Source: Lycium barbarum (taxonomy: Eukaryota > Streptophyta > Magnoliopsida > Solanales > Solanaceae). From it: DNA of 64,000 nt. The first letter of the stretch is position 1, and each line of letters starts with the position of its first letter. The DNA lies in contig NC_083344.1 of the NCBI RefSeq assembly GCF_019175385.1, forward strand, positions 6,424,965 to 6,488,964, in the 5' to 3' direction. The notes beneath the pieces were generated by a model, which saw nothing but the letters and a program-made list of their open reading frames with translations, did not search any database and was not told the origin of the DNA. A program made the translations under genes and the position numbers. Shown here piece after piece: positions 1 through 12,233 of this stretch.

Positions 1-946
1 AAACTCAAAAACAACCTTTAATCTAGGTATTTTACTATGAATTTTCTATTACATTGTTAAATATATTATTATCCTAAGAATGATAAATGTTTAATAGTTG
101 TGGATTTCGAAAAAAAAAATATTACGCCAAAAAACAGCGCAATAAGGCTGTCCAGTGCGTTTTTTTAACTTTGTTTTTTTAAAAAAAATTATTTGTTAAT
201 TGTTTGATTAGCTAATTATTAATTATTTGTTAATTATATGTTAATCTTTAATTATTTATTAATTTTTTGATTATCTAATTGTTAATTATTTGATAATGAT
301 ATGTTAATCTTTAATTTTTTGTTAATGATTTGTTAATTGTTTGATTATAGGAAAATATACTAATCTCCTAATAATATATTATTTGTTAATTTATTTATTT
401 GTAAACTGTTTAATCATGTTAATTATTAATGTGCTAATTAGTTATCTAATTTTATGTGTTAATCTAATTTTATTTGCTAATTAGTTATCTAATTTTATGT
501 GTTAATGTGCTAATTAGTGTTAATTATTAATATGCTAATTAGTTATCTAATTTTATGTGTTAATCCAATTTTGTTTGCTAATTAGTTATCTAATTTTATG
601 TGTTAATGTGCTAATTAGTGGTATAATTAATTATCAATTGTTAATTAGAAATAGTTAAACCTTAATATCCTTAATATTATATTTGTTAGCTAATTGTAGT
701 TAATCCTTAATTTAAGATTGAGCAACCTTAGTTTAAGATTAAAAATATCTTTAATATAATATTAGTTAGTTAATTGTAGTTAGTATAATAATGAATTAAC
801 AATTATTAATTCGCAAATTTAGATAGATAATAGAATTTCCCGTTAAAGGATTAGTTAGTTAGTATAATTTTTCGATACAGGATTACATAATTAATATTAC
901 ATGTTAATGATTAATTAAAAATTATTAATACAACTACGACACCTCC
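1..946. repeat. AT-rich intergenic DNA with a ~101-bp direct duplication
   Basis: No coding signal is visible here. The sequence is extremely AT-rich and built from variants of TTAATTATTTG and CTAATTAGTTATCTAATTTT. A block beginning near 422 is repeated from near 522 (period about 101 bp). Each copy holds two CTAATTAGTTATCTAATTTT motifs. Confidence 0.6.
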
Positions 947-3460
947 ATGGATCCCAACCCTCTTCATCTGGGGCCCTTCAATGCATTAGTACTTTATCTA
1001 CAGACTACTCATAGGTCCCAGCTATTATGGGATGAGGTGATAGATTCTAGTATGTTGTTCCATCCCCGTAGAGTGGAACATGCGTGGAATCTTTTAAGGG
1101 CTCGGCCCTTATATCATCGTGTATTAGATATACTTTATCACAGCGGTATCTACCATTGCATTGTTGTTGGTTGGATACAGCATGATAGGGCTCTTAAGAC
1201 GGCCATGATTGAGCGATGGCGACTGGAGACCCACACATTTCATCTTCGTATTGGTGAGGCCACTATCACGCTTGAGGATGTGGAGGTCATATATGGTCTA
1301 CAGGTAGATGGACGCCCATTATACATTGAGGAGCCTCAGTAGCTCAGATCGTATCGGCAGGAGTTGATTAGGCTCACTGATTTCATGCCCGGGGAGCATG
1401 ATTTCTGGGAACAGACTTGGGTGTCGCTGGTTTCCCTCTTTACTCACTCGCGCCTCATAGACATCCAGTATCCTATTACAGAGGACACATCTCAGGTGGA
1501 GGTCGATCATCGTGGCCGTCTATACTTACTTATCATATTCGGAGGCATCATGTTCCCGAACACATCGGGTTCTCATGTGAGCTTACGGTATGTGCTATAT
1601 CTGGAGGATCTGGATGAGTTGGGATGTTATAGTCGGGGAGCTACTATTCTGGTTACCTATATCAATCACTATGTCGAGCTTCTGTGGGCGAGTGTGTGGA
1701 TGTCGGCGAATTTCGTGTGCTCCTCCAGGTAATATATTTAAGTGCGTGACATTTTTTTTGAAATATAGCTTTTTGAAATGACGAATAATAAAATATATTT
1801 TTAATAACATTTTTAGATATGGTATGGTCTAGGATGAGGCCTTTTCAGCCCGTAGCTGCGCACGCTCAGTCTGACATCATTGTTGAGGGCATGCCCTACG
1901 CGAACAGATGGGCGGGAGGCGTAATCCGATATGTGAATACGCACCACAAACTTCTTCCATTCAGGGATCAGCTAGATCGTATGACGGCGGACATGGTAGG
2001 TTATTATCTTTTTTTTTTTTTTTTTACTATTTTTGTCTTGGATTGTTTACTAATTCATTTTTTTTAATAGTTTTTTATATGGAGGCGTATGATCAGATTT
2101 TAGATTAGTTGTCGGAATTTTGTAGGGCTGGTGAGCACATGTAGAGGTCGCGGTATCCATTGATACATATGGATACCATTGAGGATCACGTACCCCACCG
2201 CATCTTACGACAGTTCGAACATGTACAGAATATACCTAAGCTAGTTGTTTGGGAGCATGACCACTATACGCAGGACGAGTGTGCGGTCGACGACGCTGCA
2301 TTCTGGGCCTTTATGCAGGAGCAGCTCCATCGTTAGGATCATGGGATGGAGTCTCTAGCGGTGGTCAGACATATGACTCCGATCCTTCAGTACATGGAGT
2401 GCTACCGGCAGACCACACGCAGCTTGATTGGCAACCCCAGGATGCATCACGCAGAGGACCGAGGATACGCAACACTTGCATGACAGTATGAGGCGTTGGT
2501 AAGTTTACCCCACTTAAACTTAATTAATGGTCTTATATATTACGTTACAATTTATTCAATCATTACTATTTATAAACAAATACGGTTACGGACCGTACAG
2601 ACGATGTGCTGGGAGAGAATGGGCCATATGCATTCCCTCGAGACACCAAGATACGCAGGCCGGATGGTTCAGCTAGCCGATAGTGGTATACAACAATCAG
2701 AAGAGTTCGGACGTATCCATGAGCATGTTCCAGATATCCCGTATCAGTCCCCTCTAGCACGTTGTCGTGGTCATGGTCATGGTCATGGTCATGCTCGTGG
2801 AAGCGATGGTGATAGAGGTGGTGGTACATGTGAGGGTGTCAAAGGTGATGGGGCCAAAGGGGATGGTGGCCGAGGTGATGGGTCTAGAGGGGCTGGTAAC
2901 CGAAGGAATAGGGACAGAGGGGGTGGGGCTAGATGGGCTGGTGGCCGAGGGGATAGTGGTGGAGGTGGAGGCTTCCGTCTAGTAGATGAGCCTGACGAGC
3001 ATGCTACCGTTCCTACTCCGACCCAGCAGCATCCGTCGACTTCAGAGCGCCCGTCGACTTCTTACCGACCATAGACACCTCTATATACGCCGGCGAAGCT
3101 ATTTTCAGAGCACCTAGAGTGACCATCATTAGAGGCATACCATGTGCAGCCGTCAGTTTGTCATTCACAAGGTGAGCGGCCAGTTGATGATCTACAGGAT
3201 GGCAGGGAGCTGGAGTACGACTACATATTCCTGAACTTCGATAGTTGGAGCCAAGATGTAAGTGTTTGAAATAATTATTTTAACAAATTAAAATACTTAT
3301 ACTAATTATTATATAATTTTCCATTTCTTAGGATCCAGCTCCAGTTCCGGCACCATCTACATCTCCGGCTCGGGGGCCCGCTCGGGATACGGCTGAGGAG
3401 CCAGCTCAGGAGCCCTCTCATCATCCATCTCAGGAGCCCTTCGACACACAGGTTTGATTT
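947..3460 (+). pseudogene. Plant mobile domain (PMD) gene, phosphatase 7 long-form-like, decayed
   Basis: The first 131 codons read MDPNPLHLGPFNAL and include TFHLRIGEATITLEDVEVIY, the hallmark of the aminotransferase-like plant mobile domain. These proteins are annotated as 'serine/threonine-protein phosphatase 7 long form' or MAIN-like and are often transposon-associated. The frame is interrupted by TAG at 1340-1342 but resumes in the same frame (RLTDFMPGEHDFW). A shift near 1645 moves the coding sense to another frame (SLCRASVGECVDVGEFRVLL), ending at a plausible donor at 1730. Further blocks with good coding sense lie at 1819-1996, 2160-2480 and 2590-3074, the last ending in an RG/GG-rich tail, with a Pro-rich exon at about 3332-3451. 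In-frame stops also occur in the 2070-2340 part. I infer a multi-exon pseudogene. It ends just upstream of the first defensin-like gene. Confidence 0.7.
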
Positions 3461-3551
3461 TTTTACAAAAAGATAAATTGCTAACCTTTTTTCCTAGAAT
3501 CTCCTTCCTTTTGTAAAAAAGAATTGTAGATTTATATTTATTTTGCCCCCC

Positions 3552-3558
3552 ATAAATA
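3552..3558 (+). promoter_or_regulatory. Probable TATA box of defensin-like copy 1
   Basis: ATAAATA lies 76 bp upstream of the start codon, in a segment (3465-3633) duplicated at about 6815-6981 in front of the second copy. The equivalent there is TATAAATA at 6896-6903. Confidence 0.5.
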
Positions 3559-3633
3559 GCTATGTGTTTGTCTCTATTTTTTGTACCAAGCTTTATACTC
3601 TAAGCATATATATCAACAAAGAATAAGCCTCAA

Positions 3634-3953
3634 ATGGAGTTTCCCAAGTTTTTAATTGTTTTCTTTCTCTTACTTGTTCCATTTTCAACTGCATTTAATC
3701 CTCTTGGTAAATCTCATAAGATCCCTTAACATTTGTGTCTTAATTATTATTTTTTGTTGTTAATTTAAATCAATTTTTTTTGTGTGTAATAGGTGCCACA
3801 AATGATGCAGAAAAGCCATTTTGCTTCAAGCAATGTAAATCTAGCTTTACATTGGAGCAATGCAACTTTGAATGTATACGGCAAGGATTTGCAAATGGAA
3901 AATGTGATTTTCCTAAGAAATCTCCTAGTTGTTGTTGTCACAGAAGCCTCTAA
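3634..3953 (+). CDS. Secreted cysteine-rich defensin-like (DEFL) peptide, copy 1, intact
   Basis: Two exons, 3634-3706 and 3793-3953, joined in phase 1 across a GT...AG intron of 86 bp, encode 77 residues. Exon 1 supplies a signal peptide: MEFPKF, then a Leu/Val/Phe-rich core, with likely cleavage near FSTA. Exon 2 encodes the mature peptide with eight cysteines spaced C-x3-C-x8-C-x3-C-x9-C-x8-CCC. One signal-peptide exon plus one Cys-rich exon is the standard DEFL gene layout. Such peptides are secreted to the apoplast and act in defence or in pollen-pistil signalling; the sequence does not say which. A second, disrupted copy lies downstream. The ATG was chosen because it starts the signal peptide and is conserved in both copies. 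Splice sites and reading frame are directly visible; family placement rests on architecture. Confidence 0.8.
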
Positions 3954-4714
3954 TGTATGAGATATATGCATATTTAGAATAACAATAATAAAAAGATATA
4001 TGAGCTTGTAATGGGTGGACTTTATTTTACCTGCCTTTAGTAGAAAACTAATTATTATTCATTCTCCTTCCTTTACTTTCTTTTACCAGAGTTTTGAGAT
4101 AACCATAATGTAAATAGTATTATTTGTAATTCGAAATAATATTTTGTGGTAATTAACTACAAAAAATGAAAACAGAGAAGAAAATAGTTATGCATTTATA
4201 TAATTTTCACATTGATGAGCATGCAAGAGTCGTTGAGCAGATGCGGATCAAAAATTTTAAGCTAGTGGGTTTCTACTAAAAGTGACGGGTTCAGAATTTT
4301 AAAGTAGTGAATGCTCGATAAAATTTAGTCCACATAGACATATGTAACATATAATCTCAACTTAATATAACATTTTCGATGCAAATATAGATATATAAGT
4401 AAAAAAACCACCAAATATTTAACAAATATTAAAATTTTGGACCCATAATTTCAAAAGTGTAATGAGCTTTATTGGTAAGTTATAAAGGCTGAACCTATTA
4501 AATTTAATTCTTGAAGCTGACTCCATTAATGCACAGTCACTGCATCTACCAAGTATACGTCCACAACTATTTAAAACTCATGTTAAAAATATATGACATG
4601 TAAATTATAACGAAAAGTATATCATTTAAGAAAGAGATCACTATATTCTCAGTATTTTCATAATTTGAAAACAATATACTCTCTCTGTCTCGCTTTATGT
4701 AGGAGCAAGTTTAT
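3954..4714. other. Intergenic, 3' flank of DEFL copy 1
   Basis: The first ~280 bp resemble the 3' flank of copy 2 (20097-20380), showing that the tandem duplication included downstream sequence. I see no other gene here. Confidence 0.5.
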
Positions 4715-5020
4715 AAGCTACTTCCCCAATCCGCTCTAAGATCTCAAACAAGCCTATGAACCTCAGGCTGAATTTGTTTTTATTGGGGAAACTGTCACCA
4801 ATACTCTCTCTTCATTCATGTCCATATCACAAACCTTTTAGTCTGTATAGCTTTTTCGCCAACTTTGAGTTTTCTGAAGCCGTTCTTGGATAAGTTAACC
4901 TTCTCCGAAGCATGTTTTATCAAATTTGTACCCCATGGACTAACCTTACTAGGCTCAAACCAACCTATAGTAGAACGACATCGCCTACCATATAAAGCTT
5001 CATGTGGACTGGTAGAGAGA
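4715..5020 (-). mobile_element. Ty3/gypsy integrase remnant
   Basis: On the minus strand the sequence reads RRCRSTIGWFEP and, further on, FIGLFEILERIGEVAYKLA. These match in order the integrase C-terminal part of the intact gypsy element at 40742-50662 ([12 protein letters not shown] and [19 protein letters not shown]). The middle is scrambled by stops, and there are no LTRs nearby. This is an old fragment, unrelated in age to the intact copy. Confidence 0.75.
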
Positions 5021-6814
5021 AAGAAGAAAATGAAGAATTTGAGGAATTTAGATCTGCTCGAACGAGGGAAATGAGGAGAAGAGCTTAGGTTTGCGTAAAG
5101 GGATTTGGGTCGAGTTATGACATGCGTGGGTAAAAAATTAAAGGGGATGTGATTAAAATAAAATGGGATGGATTAGGTGATGTGTATGATTTAATTGTAC
5201 AACACGTGGCATCTGGTATTTCAAAATTAAGATTTTGACTTATAACTCTGGACGTGTGGTCGTTACTTGTTAATGGCATGAAAGGGTCAAATGCGTCATG
5301 GTGGTGGTATTTTTATGCCCACTATTAACGAGTTACATTGATAGGTCATTTTAGTAGTTCGATGACATATTTGAGATTTTTCACTTGTTATAATAAGCTT
5401 CATGTACCTGTTCAAAAGATATTCAAGCACTCAAAGAGTCAAAATGAAACATCTGGTGATACAAAATTGGTGAAGTCGATTCTTAAATGCCCTGCTTCTT
5501 TAAACGAAAATATTACATGGTGTAACTAACTTATACACTATATTTACCATACATTAATATACTTTTAAAAAAATCATTTGTAGCTACCATTTGAGTTTTA
5601 TAGCAAATTCCTAAAACAAGAGCTGGGTTTCATTTTCTTAATTGTTGGGTCAGTCGTTCCTTCAACTGTTGAGACCCCTTTCCTCTTTTTCTTTTGTTAA
5701 AAATCAACTGCACCGGAAACACTGATTTCCACTGTGACAATTCACAAAACGTACTGCCTCCCCTTCATTACATCCAGTTGGACTTGTCTTGTAATTGTTT
5801 ATAAACTGGGGATCTAATATTGCTGAACAACTAAATTGCAGATATGAGGGAGACTTTGGAACAGAAAGGGTGATGCTCCAGTTGGACCTTCGTTGTTTTT
5901 ATTTAGAAAATGAGGCAATTCACCAGATATAATCCCCTGTACTACTTTTTTCCAGTGTTGATGTCGAAGCTCGATCAGAAATCACGATCGGTGGCGATGT
6001 GATGGAGGAGACTGTATATACTAAAAACATACTTGTATTCATGAGTTCATCCATACCCCTATATAAACAATAACAATTATACATTCACTGAAGTACAACC
6101 AAAACAAAGGAATAAATACATCAATATAAAAAGCATACTTGTATTTATGAGTTTAACCATATTCACGTATCAACAATCAACAATGATAAATTCACTGAAA
6201 TACAGTCAAACCAAAAGGATGTATACCTCCAACACCGTGCATAAATGATGCATACATGTATCAAAAGCCCATTTCTGATACATACATGGTGCATATACTC
6301 AAAAATACAAGTGTATATCTTATGTATATAAAATGTATGTATGTTTGTATGCATGTGTGATATTGCGGGGGTGATGATTCTAAGGTATATTGAAGTGCGT
6401 TGTATGTGCTAATATAGTGGATCTCGCAAAATTGTATGTGTTGAATAGATATAGCTCCAAGCGAACGTATACAACTCCAAGAGAACAGATACAACTACAA
6501 GCAAACAAATACAAGCGAGCAGATACAAGTTGTATTCGTTGATACAACCATTTAGCGCGAATGAATATAGGTGATACAAGCTAAAAATACAAATGAACAA
6601 TAGCTACGAAATGTAATTATACAAACTGTAGTTTTGCCCTGTAAATAGCCAACAAACTATTCTGCTTGTGAAATTTCCTCTAAAAAATGATTATAATAAG
6701 TGTTTTCCTCCTAAATAATTGCTAATTTTTTCTTAAAATGGTATTAGTCTCAAAATGGTTGATTAATAACCCTCCTCTTGTGAAAAAAAAATTATATTCC
6801 AAAGGGGTACCCCC
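5021..6814. repeat. Intergenic; ~105-bp tandem duplication near 6027-6215
   Basis: No gene is recognisable. Two adjacent copies of a ~105-bp unit start near 6027 and 6131. They share ATACTTGTATT and ATTCACTGAA. The following 6440-6600 is rich in short ATACAA-type repeats. Confidence 0.5.
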
Positions 6815-6895
6815 TAATAAATTGCTAACCTTTTTTCCAAGAATCTCCTTCCTTTTGTACAAAAGAATTGTAAATTTTTTACTTATTTTACCCCT

Positions 6896-6903
6896 TATAA
6901 ATA
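6896..6903 (+). promoter_or_regulatory. Probable TATA box of defensin-like copy 2
   Basis: TATAAATA lies 79 bp before the copy 2 start codon, at the position equivalent to the copy 1 element. The promoter is intact although the gene body is split by a retrotransposon. Confidence 0.5.
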
Positions 6904-6992
6904 GCTGTGTGTTTGTCTCTATTTTTTGCACTAAGCTTCATACTCTAAGCATATAATATACCAACAAAGAATAAGCCTCAAATGGAGTTCCC

Positions 6993-7195
6993 TATTATAA
7001 ATATTATTTATTATTATGGATGTCTATCTTTAGGAGAAATATTAGGGTTAGTGACTTTGGGATCAAGTCACTTTTTCCGTATAAATATAGAGGTTCTCCT
7101 TCATTGTAAATCAATCCCTCAAGAGAAATAAAAATATCTCTTTTCTTTTCTCTTTCTCTACAATATTTTTGTTCTTGTTTTATTATTTTATAACA
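6993..7195 (+). repeat. Copia 5' LTR
   Basis: 203 bp, ending TTTATAACA. A TATA-like TATAAATATAGAGG lies near 7080. The sequence recurs in pieces at 12186-12233, 15510-15548 and 19630-19746. Confidence 0.9.
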
Positions 7196-7571
7196 CTTTA
7201 TCAGCACGAGTCTCTAATCTTTTATTGGAGCTTGGTCAATAATAATACTGCGTATTTGAGAGCTTGATGTTACTGAAAATCAAGTGAGAAAGAAAGATAA
7301 ATCCTTTTGTAGAGGTGAATGGTCCAGTGCACGAATAAGGTATGATTACAATCTTTCATGAGATTTGTGGCTTTATTAAGTTATATTACTATGTGGCAAA
7401 TGGTTGAGGTGGCCAACACAGGTTAGGTAATATGAGCTTATGATTGTTCTTGGTTTAATAAATTTATCATTACTTGCTAGTAACGTATTTAATTTTGTAC
7501 ATTGGATTTGAGGAACCTAATTGGTTCACTCGTCCCTAAAGAACATACTGTGAAAGGAAATATATGATCGA

Positions 7572-10500
7572 TCACCAGAAGTGACGATAAATTCTAAGTC
7601 TCATTAGACTAAATTTATTTATGCTCATAATCACCAGAAGTGATAATAATTTTATTGTGATTACAATTAAAGATGTATTAAAAAAATTATACGCATGCTT
7701 CGATTTGCTCCTGAAGTACCAACATCATAAGAAAAAGTTGTAAGTTACTGTAATTTTGATGTGGTTGAGGCAAGTCCATGTGATTTGGTTCCATTCCCTG
7801 AAGTGAGTGAAACAACTTACAAATACAGATTCATTCTCTCAAATGAATGTGACAATATTGTAAAGCCTACAAATACGAACATGTACTTGGTTGTGAAGAT
7901 ATCATGACTCACCTCCAGAAGAGGTAGAATAATTGAGAAGAAATATTTTGAATTTTCTTACTCGTAGTAAATCTGAAGTTTAGTCCCGAAGTAGTAAGAC
8001 TCTAAAATTTACACGTGGAGTAGTAAATCTAAAGTTTACTCCCGAAGTAGTAAAACTTTGAAATTTGCTCCTGAAGTAGTGAACTCTTAAATTTACCCCT
8101 GAAGTTGGTAGAACTTCTAACTTTACTCTCGAGTGGTTAAACTTTGCATTACTCCTTAAGAAGTAAAACTTTGAAATTTTCTCCTGAAGCAGAAAGAAGT
8201 TGTAAGATATATGAAGCAATATCTTCTTGTGGTTGGGAAAAAAAAAAGAGCTATTGAAAATTCTGTATAAAGCGCATCTAAGTGACCAGGTTCATTCCCC
8301 GAAGTGAATGAAGAAATACCACAACACCTCCTGAAGAGATAAAATAACAAAGAATATAAATGTTATTTTGTGGTATAAAGTCACTGTTGCACGTATTTGT
8401 CATACGTAGAAACATCTTGGTCAATTTTATTTTAAGGCAAAAGATGGTAGATCTTGTTGAGTGTTTTCTATTGTATGTTTTTAATTTTCCCGAAGGAAAT
8501 AATAATTTATATATTTTTCCCTCGAGGAAGTACACCAATATGTCATGTAGTGCATATTCTTAATAATATGTCAAAACCAAGTGCACAACTATTATTTGTT
8601 TGTCGAATACTAAGATACGTGTAAACCATGAGTAGTACGTACTGTTGTTTTGGATTGAGCCTAAACCACATAGGCACTAGATACATTAATAAGAACCATA
8701 ATAATTTCTGTGTTTTCATCCTTTGTTCAGGTATAAGGAGATATGGGTCACTACCCAATTTCATTAAATTAATATTATTATACTAAGTCTTCAATACATC
8801 ATAAAAGGATTCTCTTTAAAAAGTACTATATGTATGCAAATCTTTTAAAGTTAGAAAAGTGAATTATTGTATCCTAGTAGGATTTATTAATTAGTCATTA
8901 TTTTTTATCATATTGATGAAAATTTATCAAGATGGATGTAATTCTATTTGATGAAAACAAGGACTTGAAACTTTAAGTATATGACGTGGAAGTGTCCGTC
9001 ACTTTGTTAATTAGACCATTACGAAATTATGGGAGGAAAGGTGTGAAATATATCTTAAACCATTTCTTTATAAGTTTTATAGTCTCTGTGCATTTTTATT
9101 TTATGGCTATCACTATGTGTTTGTGGTGTATATCCACAGCCAAAGAATATTTTGCATGTGTGCGTGTAAACTGTACTATATTCATTAGTCCATTTGATAT
9201 CACATGTCTGTATTGGTTTTCATCAGAATATAATAATTGGTTTGTTATATTACTTAGTTTTTACTTTGTACTTTCTAATAGTACTAATATTTAATGTGTA
9301 TTTATTTTACTTTGCGTACATCATTTCATTTGAAGATTTGGATAACTCTCAAAGCAAGTTCAGATTAAAATTCAATTATGAATTTATTATTTCTAAATGT
9401 CCACTCACTTACCGTTTTCTTTCATGACATCATAAATATCTAATCAAATTCTCTTTCTAGACACCTGCAGTGTCTAAGCAATATTTGGTAGTACAAAAGT
9501 AATTCAAGGTCCAGAAGAACCTAATTGTTTATGTAGAAGAATCATGACACCAGTAGTGTCCAAAATATCTGATTATGAAAAATAAATTGAAAGCTCCTAA
9601 AGAGTTTATTTATTATTAGGGCATTCATCCTATCTCCCAAGTTGTTATGATCGAAATACAAGTAGTAAACCCGAAGTTTGCTAAAGTAAATGACTATCAT
9701 ATTGTAGCTATTAATGATGGGATGATCAAATATCTACAAAATCATGGTGGGTAATAAATATCTATGTGAAAGGTTACACGCCTTATTTTCCAGCGTATAC
9801 TACAATATAACCATGATGAAATCACATGTTACAGCAAACCAGAAGTTTATTGCTACAAAAAATAATTCATGTCATAGTAAACCAGAAGTTTACTAAAACA
9901 AATAGCACATGACATGGTAAACTTAAAGTTTACTAGTATAAATAATTTTATTAGTCGGCATGAGCGGTTCGGCCATCCCGATTCAAAGATGATTGAGTAT
10001 TTGACATATATTGAAGAACTAGAAGATTCTTTAAGAATTTATCTTTGTTGCTTGTTCTCATGATAAGTTGTTATATTGGCTAATGTTGAGATTGAATTCC
10101 CTAAATTCTGAAAAAATAAAATATAACAGGTGAATATGGGCCCGTTCACCTATTATGTGATGTCTTAAATAGATGCATCGATAAGACGGTGACGGTCAAA
10201 TGTGTGTTTATTGTCAACCCGCAGTTTGACATATGCAAAGTTATTTGCTCAAAATAATTGAGTTGGAGCACAATTTTCAGATTATGTAATCAAGATAATT
10301 CATCTTGTTAATGTTGGTTTATATCAAAGCTGGTTTGGCGTTGAATGCCTCCGATAAGTAGCTAAACCATTGCTTATGAGAACAAAGCTTCATATGCTGG
10401 TATAAGATATGATGTATTGTATACAACATCACTTGTATGCTTTAAACCAATAAATTATGATAAATTCTCTCCTCACAATTGGTTCAGGGTTAGGAACCAT

Positions 10501-11475
10501 ATATTTCCATCTAACAATTTTTTTCTGTGTGGTATATGATTAATTAATCTACCATGATGCACAAAGATGGATTCCCCCAAAGAAGATGGGATATATGTTA
10601 GTTTTTCTAACATAAGGGGGAGAGAATAAGTAGCTAGGAAATATGTTGTGAATTATCATTAGTATGATCCTCATTCAAAAAGTAATTCAAGTTAAATGCT
10701 AGAAGCATTTGCTGACCCAAAACTAGTTTCATATTTCAGCTCCAAAATGCTCCTATTAATATTAATGTTCCTGAAGGACAAAGTATACAACATGCATGAA
10801 GCATGGCAGATCAATCGGTTCCAAATGAAATAACCCTTGAAAAGGGAGAGGAGCAAATGATCAAAATGGTCATAATAAGAAGGCAATATGCTCTTGAAGA
10901 GCACACGACATAACACTTCATGAAACCTCATGAGAGGTTTAGGTACCTAAAATAATGAAAGTGATGAGATCTCAATAAGGTATGTCACATTGCGAACCAA
11001 TACAAATGATATATCGTCAATGATATCTTTGGTACAATATAGCGCAATATTGTAAAAGATTGTGAGGATCTAAATTTTATGTCTATTAAAGCATGCTAAT
11101 GTAGAAATTATTATCAAGTGAAATGACACATCTTAGTAAGCGTAAAGCTTATTGGACCTACTGTCCAGACACCAGAAGATATCACATATTTAAATAGAAA
11201 TAGATGTTGTCACAGCCTAGATGCATTATTTAACAAAATTATATGAAAATTCCTGAAGAATTTTAAATGTCTGAAGCATATACACGTTGTAGAAATTTGT
11301 TCATAATTCTTATATGAATTAAGCAAGGTGAACGCGACTTTATCACCTTAATGAATATTTACTGACCAAGGTCACAAATGACTCTATTTATCCTTACGTC
11401 TTTGTGAAAATCAAAATCTGTCATATTGTTGGTGCAAGTTAATTACTTGAATATTATTGAAACTCTTGAAGAGTT
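7572..11475. repeat. Dispersed family of short hairpins inside the copia internal region
   Basis: At least a dozen perfect stem-loops with different stems are visible. Examples: ACCTC/GAGGT at 7911-7925, TTCATTC/GAATGAA at 8291-8312, TAGACAC/GTGTCTA at 9458-9476, TAGTAAAC/GTTTACTA at 9875-9895, GTAAAC/GTTTAC at 9917-9933, AAATGCT/AGCATTT at 10694-10710, TGCTCT/AGAGCA at 10889-10903, AAACCTC/GAGGTTT at 10923-10940, AAAATTC/GAATTTT at 11246-11264, AACTC/GAGTT at 11461-11475. Most loops are 5 nt of the form CAGAA, CTGAA, CCGAA or TTGAA. No reading frame spans them. Confidence 0.7.
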
Positions 11476-11779
11476 CTCAAAAGCAGCATATTATCTGTTG
11501 AAAGAAGTTGAAATGAGAAACTTGCAGAATTTTTTGATCCTGAAGTGCCATATCTTTATGCAATTAATGCAATATATATTTTGCTATGACTATGAGGGAT
11601 TATAGTCATACGATGTTGTTCTATATGACAATCAAATCATATAAAGGTAACATCTGTTTATAAAGCAAGTCAGAAATGCACTTGGAGTGATTTCAATAAT
11701 ATTATATACCAATGCAACTCTATCCAAAGACTGAAGATGCAGCAGCATACATAGCCCAACTAAAGAGAGGATTCATAAA

Positions 11780-11943
11780 AGCACAAGGCAAGTTTCACCA
11801 AAATTGTTTTTCACACACGAGCTCCAGAAGAATGGTGATATCAACGTGCAAGAGATTTGCTCGAGCGATAATATGACTGATTTATTCACCAAGTCTCTAC
11901 CAACTGAAACTTTCGAGAAGATGGTGCACAAGATTGAGATGTG
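11780..11943 (+). pseudogene. Copia pol C-terminus (RNase H tail)
   Basis: The frame reads FFTHELQKNGDINVQEI and then SSDNMTDLFTKSLPT, ending at TGA 11941-11943. This is the conserved C-terminal tail of Ty1/copia RNase H. Upstream pol sequence is broken by stops and deletions, so no functional polyprotein is encoded. A further trace, including NVPEGQ, lies near 10760. Confidence 0.8.
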
Positions 11944-12174
11944 AAGATTCAAGTTTTTGGATTGAAGTTCTCATCAGGGAGAGTTAATACGCGTTGTACT
12001 CTTTTTCCCTTTCAAAGTTTTTGTCCCACTGGGTTTTTCCTTGTAAAGTTTTTAATCCGGCAACCAAATGGCGTATTATTAGAAATGTGTACTCTTTTTC
12101 CTTCACTAGAATTTTTTCCACTGAGTTTTTTCTAGTAAGGTTTTAACGAGGCACATTATCTATCAAATAGACAT

Positions 12175-12185
12175 CCAAGGAGGAG
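12175..12185 (+). other. Copia polypurine tract
   Basis: CCAAGGAGGAG directly abuts the 3' LTR start TGTTATAAAT, the expected plus-strand priming site. Confidence 0.75.
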
Positions 12186-12233
12186 TGTTATAAATATTAT
12201 TTATTATTATAGATGCCTATCTTTAGGAGAAAA

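Noticed and set aside
8986..9427. Two ~100-codon hydrophobic reading frames
   Set aside because: AT-rich DNA inside the degraded copia element. No signal peptide logic, no similarity I recognise, no gene context.
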